From positions 1-5,518 of the forward strand of contig JAGLDI010000052.1 of assembly GCA_023145655.1 (NCBI GenBank): a stretch of DNA of 5,518 nucleotides, in the 5' to 3' direction. Origin of the DNA: Desulfuromusa sp. (GTDB taxonomy: Bacteria; Desulfobacterota; Desulfuromonadia; Desulfuromonadales; Geopsychrobacteraceae). Of the stretch, positions 1 through 5,312 are shown piece after piece. The position numbers and the translations under genes are program-made. The notes under the pieces are model-generated. The model searched no databases, had not been told where the DNA came from, and saw only the letters and a list, made by a program, of their open reading frames with translations. The number at the start of each line of letters is the position of its first letter. Position 1 is the first letter of the stretch.

Positions 1-2
1 AA

Positions 3-932
3 ATAACACGTAGAAAATTTTTAGCAGCAAGTGCTGCCGGTGGGACTGCTATGATGTTGGCCCCCGGGAAAAAAGCATTTGCTGCCGGTTCTTTTGAGGG
101 CTTTCCCGATGGTATGGGTGTGCTGGTTGATCTGACCCGTTGCGTTGGTTGTCGTACCTGTGAAGCTGCCTGTAATATTGAGCAGAAGTTGCCGGAACCG
201 GCCAAGCCGTTTGATGATTTTTCCGTTTTTGATGAAATCCATCATGGTCAGAAACGCCGGACAACCGATATTGCCTATACGGTTGTGAACCGCTATGAGC
301 CAAAAGAGACTGATGAGCCGATTTATCGGAAGATCCAGTGTAACCACTGTAATGAGCCTGCATGCTTAACATCGTGCTTTGTTAATGCTTACAAGAAAAC
401 CCCGGAAGGTGCAGTTATCTATGATTCGCACGTCTGTGTCGGTTGTCGAAACTGCATGATCGCCTGTCCATTCAATATTCCTGCTTACACTTACCATTCG
501 GTTCTGAATCCGGTAATCAAAAAGTGTATTTTCTGTTACGACACCCGCTTAAAAGAGGGCAAGCCGCCCGCATGTGTTGAAAGTTGTCCGCAGCAGGTGA
601 TGACTTTCGGCAAGCGGAAAGATCTGATGAAGATTGCTCACGAGCGGATCAAAAAGAACCCCGGTAAGTATGTTGATCATGTTTACGGTGAGAAGGAAGT
701 TGGTGGAACAGGTTGGTTCTATCTTTCCAGTGCCCCGTTTGAAGAGGCTGGATTTGATGTTCATCTGCCGAAAAAACCGATTATTGACAATGTCAAGGAT
801 TTTCTCGCCATCGTTCCCGTTGTTTTAACTGTCTGGCCGGCACTGTTTACAGGTTTCCACCTGCTTGCAACCAAAGGAAAATCACACGGTCATGGAGATG
901 ATCATAGCCACGACGAGCAGGAGGGCCACTAA
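3..932 (+). CDS. HybA-like Tat-exported 4x[4Fe-4S] electron-transfer subunit (5'-partial)
   Basis: Periplasmic iron-sulfur subunit that passes electrons between a periplasmic partner and the membrane quinone subunit encoded next. The open frame runs back to the window edge, so the true start lies upstream. The ATG at 51 is not the start, because the codons before it encode TRRKFLAAS, a twin-arginine (Tat) signal, followed by a hydrophobic stretch and a likely cleavage site near AFA-AG. Numbering from the first visible codon, sixteen cysteines form four cluster sets: C47/50/53/57, C113/116/121/125, C145/148/151/155 and C175/178/191/195. A YGEKEVGGTG stretch after the clusters resembles E. coli HybA, and one C-terminal membrane helix lies at about 266-288, as in HybA. 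The last 20 residues form a His/Asp-rich tail. 309 residues are visible, against about 328 for E. coli HybA. Family membership is clear. The exact complex (hydrogenase, cytochrome-linked quinone oxidoreductase such as the Geobacter Cbc type, or other) cannot be fixed without the upstream gene. Confidence 0.9.
   Translation: MTRRKFLAASAAGGTAMMLAPGKKAFAAGSFEGFPDGMGVLVDLTRCVGCRTCEAACNIEQKLPEPAKPFDDFSVFDEIHHGQKRRTTDIAYTVVNRYEPKETDEPIYRKIQCNHCNEPACLTSCFVNAYKKTPEGAVIYDSHVCVGCRNCMIACPFNIPAYTYHSVLNPVIKKCIFCYDTRLKEGKPPACVESCPQQVMTFGKRKDLMKIAHERIKKNPGKYVDHVYGEKEVGGTGWFYLSSAPFEEAGFDVHLPKKPIIDNVKDFLAIVPVVLTVWPALFTGFHLLATKGKSHGHGDDHSHDEQEGH
919..924 (+). promoter_or_regulatory. Shine-Dalgarno AGGAGG for the HybB/NrfD-like gene
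   Basis: A perfect AGGAGG lies inside the last codons of the upstream iron-sulfur gene, 10 nt before the ATG at 935. It fixes that start and indicates tight co-expression of the two subunits, whose genes are separated by only 2 nt. Confidence 0.75.
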
Positions 933-934
933 CA

Positions 935-2191
935 ATGAAAAAATTAGAAACTTTCGGCATTAAGCCGCATGATGCATCACTGAAGACAGATGGGCAAAAG
1001 TGGTCAATAATGGAAAAACTACTGCTCGGTCTGACCTTGGATCAATATATTGGCCAGGCTTTTCGTAATAAACTTAACTGGCTTTTTGCAATTATTTTTG
1101 CCATTGGAATTCCAGTAATTCTTTACCGTTTTGTTTTCAGCCTGGGAGCTATTACCCACGGTTCTTACGATTATCCCTGGGGGTTGTTTCTCGGGTTTGG
1201 TCTGTTCTGTATGGTTCCGCTGTCCGCTTCTGGCTTTATGCTTGGAACGACAGTAGAGATCTTTGGCCGCCATGATTTTGAGCCGATAGAGCGTCTTGCT
1301 CTTTTGAACGGTCTGCTTGGGTATTTCTTTGCTGTCGTTTATCTGCTGGTTGACCTCGGCCAGCCTTGGCGTTTGTCCTACCCAATGGTTTACTCTTTTG
1401 GCCCTGCTGCAGTTCTGTTTCTGGTTGGCTGGCACGTCGCAACCTACCTTTCGGTTCAGGTTGCGGAAGTTTCCACCGCATTTTTTGAGTGGATTGGTTT
1501 TCAGCGTGGCTATGATTTTATCCGCAAGGGAACCATTGGTTTGACCGTTTCCGGTGTCATCCTTTCAACCTTGCATCAAGGGGCTTTGGGGGCATTGTTT
1601 GTCTATGCTCCGGGAAAGGTTCATCCGCTCTGGTATTCTGCGCCATTTCAGTGGATTCTTTTCTTTATCTCGTCGATTCCCGCCGGGCTGTGTATGGTAA
1701 TCAGCGTCAGTACTATTGTTATCTATACGATGAAGTGGCGCTGTGATAAGCGGTTTATTGATAATCTTGATTGGATCACAATTGCCTTGGCCAAGGGTTC
1801 CGCAATGGGCTTGAGCACCTATCTTATTATGAAATTTATCGCCATTGCTCATGACAATGAGTGGGCATACTTTTTTACCGGCTGGGGTGTTTGGTGGTGG
1901 TTCGAAATTCTTGGTTTTGTTATTCTTCCGCTGATTATTTTGTCTTATGGGATTCGCAATAAACTGGTCGGTTTGTGCCGTATCGGAGCTTTCCTGACAG
2001 TTTTTGGTATTCTCTTAAACCGCCTGAATACTGCCCTGATTGCTTTCAACTGGCAGTTGTATCAGGAAATCCCGCACTATCTTGAGTTTATTGTTGCAAT
2101 TACAATCTTCACTATCTATGTGGCGACCTATCGTTTTATTCTGGCTCGTTTGCCGATACTCTACAAGTTTAGATCTCAGGCAGAGGAATAA
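935..2191 (+). CDS. HybB/NrfD-family integral membrane quinone-interacting subunit
   Basis: Polytopic inner-membrane protein of the NrfD/PsrC/HybB family, which exchanges electrons between menaquinone/menaquinol and an attached iron-sulfur subunit. It has 418 residues (E. coli HybB has 392), with about ten hydrophobic helices near 49-70, 82-104, 119-141, 154-175, 199-222, 237-262, 281-303, 318-338, 345-371 and 382-406. Recognisable HybB-like blocks are YDYPWGLFLGFGL (about 78-90), LVDLGQPWRL (138-147), STLHQGALGALF (211-222) followed by KVHPLWYS (228-235), and NRLNTALIAFN (362-372) near the end. The N-terminus carries about 48 mostly polar residues before the first helix, longer than in HybB. 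The ATG at 935 has a strong Shine-Dalgarno at 919-924. The gene follows its iron-sulfur partner by 2 nt and is followed by a likely terminator, so it is probably the last gene of its operon. The family is secure; the parent complex is inferred. Confidence 0.9.
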   Translation: MKKLETFGIKPHDASLKTDGQKWSIMEKLLLGLTLDQYIGQAFRNKLNWLFAIIFAIGIPVILYRFVFSLGAITHGSYDYPWGLFLGFGLFCMVPLSASGFMLGTTVEIFGRHDFEPIERLALLNGLLGYFFAVVYLLVDLGQPWRLSYPMVYSFGPAAVLFLVGWHVATYLSVQVAEVSTAFFEWIGFQRGYDFIRKGTIGLTVSGVILSTLHQGALGALFVYAPGKVHPLWYSAPFQWILFFISSIPAGLCMVISVSTIVIYTMKWRCDKRFIDNLDWITIALAKGSAMGLSTYLIMKFIAIAHDNEWAYFFTGWGVWWWFEILGFVILPLIILSYGIRNKLVGLCRIGAFLTVFGILLNRLNTALIAFNWQLYQEIPHYLEFIVAITIFTIYVATYRFILARLPILYKFRSQAEE

Positions 2192-2249
2192 AGGAACGGT
2201 CATTTCTGATCAATAGAAAGCAATTAGTTCCTGCAAGTGTTTGAGTAAC

Positions 2250-2298
2250 AATCCCTGACCGGTGGAGATATCCTTTGCCAGCCGGGGATTTTTATTTT
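2250..2298 (+). terminator. Probable rho-independent terminator after the HybA/HybB-like pair
   Basis: AATCCC (2250-2255) pairs with GGGATT (2285-2290). The pairing extends inward through a T-G wobble and a G-C pair, and an inner TGG/CCA pairing (2263-2265 with 2278-2280) is possible. The stem is imperfect. It runs directly into TTTATTTT (2291-2298). It lies 58 nt past the stop at 2191 and before the next gene's ribosome site, so it separates the bioenergetic unit from the sensor unit. The rest of the 2192-2344 gap shows no gene. Confidence 0.6.
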
Positions 2299-2344
2299 AC
2301 TATCGCCATATTGTTAAGATCGTCACAAGCTAAAGTGAGGGAGT

Positions 2345-3178
2345 ATGTTTGATAATCTGATCGCCAGAGCTATAGTTCCAGTCACTATTGCGGTCACCGG
2401 ATTCGTTATTTTTGTTTGTATCCTGTTGTATTCCTTTGTTAAGTCGGATATGACGGATGAGGCACTGCGCAATTTGAATAATTGTGCCGACACGGTGATC
2501 AAATCAACCAGCTATGCCATGATGGAAGATGATCGGCATTCTATCCAAAATATTGTGACAAGTATTGGAACAAGATCAAATGTTGAATTGATCAGAATTT
2601 ATGATCAAGATGGCAAAATTCAGTTTTCTGGGCAGAACAAGGCTGAAGTTAAATCAACCACAGTAGATTCCCATATTGCAGAATTTTTGCAGGCCGATCA
2701 TCTAACCAAAGAAATGGGTCAACGTGATATTGACCATGCGAATGGTAATATTACGGTCTCTATACCGATTATGAATGAACCAACATGCTCCACAGCCGCT
2801 TGCCATTTTCATGGAGAAAATGAACAGGTCCTTGGTTTTTTCAGTATGGCGGTTTCAAGTGAGTCGCTGAGAGAAACCCTCTCGGTACTCCGTTACCGGA
2901 TGATGGTTTTTAGTGTCATGGTTCTTTTTTTGACAATCGGTGGTGTGACTGCTTTGTTGCGGATGAACCTTTTCCTGCCAATTCTCCGGTTGACCTACAA
3001 TGCTGAACAGGCGGCTCAAGGTGTTGCAGAGTCAGACTTGCCGAAATCTGATCATAAGCTTGGAAAACTGAACAAAGATTTTCGTTTATTGGTGAAACAA
3101 CGGGATCAGGCATTAGAAGATTTAAAAAGCATTAAACCCCTAGATAGAAACGTAGGCGATGGATCCGACGAATCATGA
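2345..3178 (+). CDS. Membrane-anchored periplasmic sensor with CX4CH haem-type motif and HAMP-like segment, no output domain
   Basis: 277 residues. A first membrane helix lies at about 9-31 and a second at about 185-206, enclosing a periplasmic region of about 150 residues. That region has a PAS/Cache-like pattern (ELIRIYDQDGKIQFSG, about 81-96) and, near its end, MNEPTCSTAACHFHG (143-157). In the latter C148, C153 and H154 form a CX4CH c-type-haem-like motif, followed by VLGFFSMAVSSESL. From memory, this is the layout of sensor domains in many Desulfuromonadales histidine kinases. After helix 2, FLPILRL (210-216) and the following helical stretch look like a HAMP linker. The protein then stops, with no histidine-kinase, MCP, GGDEF or other output domain. 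A GTGAGG at 2335-2340 precedes the ATG by 4 nt. The 3' end overlaps the next gene by 20 nt. It may signal through that partner or through a separate kinase. Haem binding is inferred, not shown. Confidence 0.72.
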   Translation: MFDNLIARAIVPVTIAVTGFVIFVCILLYSFVKSDMTDEALRNLNNCADTVIKSTSYAMMEDDRHSIQNIVTSIGTRSNVELIRIYDQDGKIQFSGQNKAEVKSTTVDSHIAEFLQADHLTKEMGQRDIDHANGNITVSIPIMNEPTCSTAACHFHGENEQVLGFFSMAVSSESLRETLSVLRYRMMVFSVMVLFLTIGGVTALLRMNLFLPILRLTYNAEQAAQGVAESDLPKSDHKLGKLNKDFRLLVKQRDQALEDLKSIKPLDRNVGDGSDES

Positions 3179-3671
3179 AACTGAATCTCCTCTGCCGGAT
3201 ATCAACCCACTCCGTAAGCAGGTTCAGGCAAAGATAAAAAAGCTGGAGCTTTATTCCAGTACCGGACTCTGGATTCTTGCCCTGTTTACCGCCTTAAGCA
3301 TGGGTGCATTTCATAATTTTGATTTTCTCCCACCTTTGAGTGAAAGTCTCCGTGCTTCCTTGGGGGTGGGTCCTCCGGTTAAGTATATTAACTGGGCTCT
3401 GGTTGTGTATGGATTTTCAGCAATTATTCTGATTCTGACCCAGATGGCCAGTGATAAAAAGCCACATGGCGCTTTGGCCCATTTTGGTTACTTGGGGGCG
3501 TTCTATCTTTTTTATCATTTCTCTGAGGGCTTAAGCGAAAACTTCTGGGCAGTTTTTGCCGTTGGATTAACAATTCTGGGGTTGCAGAGTTACCATGTCT
3601 GGAACTATTACCATGAAAAAATCCAGGAACAGACGGAAATTCTGCTGGAGTTGGATAAGTTGATGGATTAG
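3159..3671 (+). CDS. Unrecognised four-helix integral membrane protein
   Basis: I do not recognise this 170-residue protein. A polar N-terminus of about 30 residues is followed by four predicted membrane helices (about 34-51, 76-96, 105-121 and 128-148) and a polar, coiled-coil-prone C-terminal tail (EKIQEQTEILLELDKLMD, 153-170). Histidines H52, H108, H120, H146 and H152 lie in or at the ends of helices, together with many Phe/Tyr/Trp. This could suit haem or quinone contact, but the spacing matches no family I can name. The ATG at 3159 is the first in-frame ATG after an in-frame stop at 3153-3155. Its ribosome site is poor (AGG only 2 nt away), so translation probably couples to the upstream sensor gene, whose stop lies 20 nt inside this gene. 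A strong terminator follows. The coupling suggests it works with the sensor. The gene is confident; the function is unknown. Confidence 0.72.
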   Translation: MDPTNHETESPLPDINPLRKQVQAKIKKLELYSSTGLWILALFTALSMGAFHNFDFLPPLSESLRASLGVGPPVKYINWALVVYGFSAIILILTQMASDKKPHGALAHFGYLGAFYLFYHFSEGLSENFWAVFAVGLTILGLQSYHVWNYYHEKIQEQTEILLELDKLMD

Positions 3672-3709
3672 CTCTACGATAGATAGACTTATTGTTCCGT
3701 CTCATCTCA

Positions 3710-3749
3710 AATATAAAACCCCGCCAAAAAATGAGCGGGGTTTTATATT
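3710..3749. terminator. Bidirectional rho-independent terminator between convergent genes
   Basis: A perfect 15-bp inverted repeat pairs 3710-3724 with 3735-3749 around a 10-nt loop. Its core is AAAACCCCGC / GCGGGGTTTT. Each orientation places a GC-rich stem just before a T-rich arm (TTTTATATT), so it can stop transcription from the four-helix protein gene on + and from ppiC on -. It lies 38 nt past the + stop and about 50 nt past the - stop, exactly in the convergent gap. Confidence 0.9.
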
Positions 3750-3798
3750 GTCTGGACCCGTAATAAGTAAGGTCAAAAAGCCATGGATGAATCTGTGA

Positions 3799-4080
3799 CT
3801 ATTCAGTTCGGTTGGTTACCTCGATCAGGTGATATCCAAACTGGGTTTTTACCGGTCCCAGAACCTTACCAACTTCTCCACTAAAAACCACGTCATCAAA
3901 TTCTTTGACCATCTGGCCGGGGGAAAACTCCCCTAATTCTCCCCCTTGTTGACCGGATGGGCATTTTGAATGTTTTTTTGCTACCTCCGCAAAGTCGGTA
4001 CCGGCTTCAATTTCCGCTTTCAGATTGTTACAGTCCTCTTCAGCGGGAACCAGTATGTGTCGTGCACTTGCTTTTGCCAT
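3799..4080 (-). CDS. ppiC: Parvulin-type peptidyl-prolyl cis-trans isomerase (PpiC)
   Basis: Single-domain parvulin that catalyses cis-trans isomerisation of peptide bonds preceding proline. It has 93 residues, the same length as E. coli PpiC (Par10). Family blocks are evident throughout: SARHILVPAEED at the N-terminus with the conserved HIL histidine, DFAEVAKKHSKCPSGQQGGE in the middle with the KCPSG...GG...LGEF signature, then GQMVKEFDDVVFS and a C-terminal TQFGYHLIEV with the conserved FGYH histidine. There is no signal peptide or membrane helix, so it should be cytoplasmic. The start is supported by AAGGAG on the minus strand (plus-strand 4090-4095), 9 nt before the ATG. It lies 71 nt downstream of the zinc-ribbon gene and is probably co-transcribed with it, although a separate promoter in that gap is possible. 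It ends at a shared bidirectional terminator. Confidence 0.93.
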   Translation of the reverse strand: MAKASARHILVPAEEDCNNLKAEIEAGTDFAEVAKKHSKCPSGQQGGELGEFSPGQMVKEFDDVVFSGEVGKVLGPVKTQFGYHLIEVTNRTE

Positions 4081-4151
4081 AGTTTTTGTCTCCTTGGGAT
4101 GTTTTTTGAATCTACAATAAAACGATTCAGTTTGGGATAAGTTGCGACCGA

Positions 4152-4448
4152 TTAGTGCAGTCGCCCAAAATCATTATTACAATTGTAACAGTGCCATTTT
4201 GGAGCAGTTCTACGAATCATGCAACCACCTGAAATAATTTTTCCTGATTCTAATCCCTCAAGAATAGCTTTGTTCAATGGTGGTTTTCCATAGACGAAAA
4301 TAGCGACATTATTTGATGCACAGGCTGGACAGGGGGGGATTTTATCCAGGTCAACATTGTTTTTCAGAAAGCCGCTCTCTCCTTCCGGATCCTCAACTGA
4401 CCACCTGGTTGAAAATAATTGCCGCAATCGGTTTTTCAGGCTGAACAT
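4152..4448 (-). CDS. Small zinc-ribbon protein of unknown function
   Basis: 98 residues. After a basic N-terminus (MFSLKNRLRQLF) and an acidic linker come CPAC (C40, C43) and CYNC (C87, C90), which make a four-cysteine zinc ribbon. A fifth cysteine, C76, sits in the conserved-looking ISGGCMIRRTAPKWHC block. The stretch between the knuckles (VYGKPPLNKAILEGLESGKI) resembles widespread small bacterial proteins annotated only as zinc-ribbon or hypothetical, in which a YG-P-x-E/A-G-G-G-C-x-PKWHC-x-x-C arrangement recurs. It begins 2 nt after the stop of the methyltransferase gene, with an AGGAG about 10 nt upstream of the ATG located inside that gene, so the two are co-translated neighbours. There is no membrane segment or signal peptide. 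The molecular role is unknown; RNA or protein binding would be a guess. Confidence 0.8.
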   Translation of the reverse strand: MFSLKNRLRQLFSTRWSVEDPEGESGFLKNNVDLDKIPPCPACASNNVAIFVYGKPPLNKAILEGLESGKIISGGCMIRRTAPKWHCYNCNNDFGRLH

Positions 4449-4450
4449 AT

Positions 4451-5107
4451 TTAAACCGCTCCTGCCAGAGGAACTGCTTTTCTGGCTATGCCACGAATGG
4501 TCCTTTGGACAAAGGCTGGAGTTCCTACCATCGGAGCCTCAATTAGCTGTTCAATCTGCAAGCCTGTCGCGCGGATAGCTGCTGCTGTATCTCTGGTTAA
4601 GTGACAATTTCCCGCACAAAATCCCCAGATTGGCTCAATGCGGTGTTGCCAGATTCGGGTTGTTGGATGGTCAGAGATAACGTGTTCAAGAAAGATGAGA
4701 ATCCCCTCTGGTTTCAGCAAACGCTGGATTTCGCTGAGACTGGTTTTAAGATTGGGGACGGAACAGAGAACCAGGGTGGAGACAATGGTATCAAAAGAAG
4801 CATCAGGCATCTCTATCGTATCGACTCCCCAGGGGGTGATGCTGAGCTGCTTCTGTTGGAAATGATCTGTTTTGCGCTGTAGACGACGACGCATTTGCCC
4901 ATCCGGTTCACTGAGAGTAATCTGTTTTACTTTGTCGGGGTAGTGGGGAAGGTTGACCCCGGTCCCGGCACCAATTTCCAGCAGGTCCCCACCTGCCTGA
5001 GCAAGCAATTCTTTGCGCCAGCTTTGCAGACAACGTTTTTCGGTGCTGTACATAGCATAATCATAGCTTTTAGCAATCAGATATGAGCGTATTTGTTTCA
5101 TGACCAT
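4451..5107 (-). CDS. Class I SAM-dependent methyltransferase, METTL7-like
   Basis: 218 residues with a Rossmann-type methyltransferase fold. The SAM-binding motif I LLEIGAGTG is at 42-50, an acidic residue that would bind the ribose sits at E67 (TLSEPDG), and SFDTIVSTLVLCSV (104-117) and LLKPEGILIFLEHV (130-143) are the later motifs. The TLVLCSV, EHV and C-x-LTR-D/E blocks (here CHLTRD, 168-173) match the METTL7A/B (TMT1) branch, whose mammalian members methylate thiols. The substrate here is unknown and may be a lipid, quinone-like compound or thiol. No membrane anchor is evident, unlike the mammalian proteins. Two ATGs compete: 5107 (MVMK) and 5101 (MK). Neither has a close ribosome site, an AGGGA lying about 13 nt before the first. 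It heads the minus-strand run, with the zinc-ribbon gene following by 2 nt. Confidence 0.85.
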   Translation of the reverse strand: MVMKQIRSYLIAKSYDYAMYSTEKRCLQSWRKELLAQAGGDLLEIGAGTGVNLPHYPDKVKQITLSEPDGQMRRRLQRKTDHFQQKQLSITPWGVDTIEMPDASFDTIVSTLVLCSVPNLKTSLSEIQRLLKPEGILIFLEHVISDHPTTRIWQHRIEPIWGFCAGNCHLTRDTAAAIRATGLQIEQLIEAPMVGTPAFVQRTIRGIARKAVPLAGAV

Positions 5108-5224
5108 CGGCTGAGATTGTTCCCTTTGTCTGGTATCTGTTCTGAAAAATAGATATTGGTTGAATGAAACCTAATAATACTACCATCATGGTTAAGTTTA
5201 CCGTTCCTGTCAAGAAGCTCAGAG

Positions 5225-5255
5225 TTGCAGGTTTCGCCTTGATTATAAATATAAT
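5225..5255 (+). promoter_or_regulatory. Possible promoter for the ABC-transporter gene
   Basis: A perfect TATAAT (-10) lies at 5250-5255. The best -35 candidate, TTGCAG at 5225-5230, is only a partial match and gives a long 19-nt spacer. The position, 57 nt before the ATG at 5313, is suitable, and the 205-nt divergent gap with the methyltransferase must hold promoters for both sides. The -10 is convincing by eye; the overall promoter is tentative. Confidence 0.35.
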
Positions 5256-5256
5256 C
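5241..5256. repeat. Short AT-rich inverted repeat in the divergent intergenic region
   Basis: GATTAT (5241-5246) and ATAATC (5251-5256) are perfect inverted repeats around AAAT. Outward pairing continues with T-A, a T-G wobble and C-G. Because of the symmetry a TATAAT can be read on both strands (5250-5255 on +, 5247-5242 on -). It overlaps the candidate -10 of the ABC gene, so it could be an operator or simply an AT-rich promoter core. Confidence 0.35.
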
Positions 5257-5312
5257 AGGATTGAGCCCATCCCCCCCTTGCATGGCTGAGGATGCAGTTG
5301 TATATTCGCGCC

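Noticed and set aside
1019..1435. 138-codon minus-strand open frame inside the HybB-like gene
   Set aside because: Antisense to a clearly conserved membrane protein. Its Gln/Lys/Asn-rich sequence is what reversed hydrophobic codons give.
2192..2232. AGGAAC (2192-2197) and GTTCCT (2227-2232) inverted repeat after the HybB-like gene
   Set aside because: Six base pairs across a 29-nt loop with no T tract; likely chance. The hairpin at 2250-2298 is the better terminator.
2296..2320. Possible promoter before the sensor gene (TAAGAT as -10)
   Set aside because: No -35 element at acceptable spacing; too weak to list, although a promoter should exist there if the upstream terminator is efficient.
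4144..4164. Inverted repeat GCGAC/GTCGC around the zinc-ribbon stop codon
   Set aside because: Only 5 bp with an 11-nt loop, containing the stop codon and not followed by a T run on the minus strand. Not convincing as a terminator.
5182..5192. ACCAT-C-ATGGT short palindrome in the divergent gap
   Set aside because: Five-base arms only, not repeated elsewhere in the window, and not positioned relative to a clear promoter.
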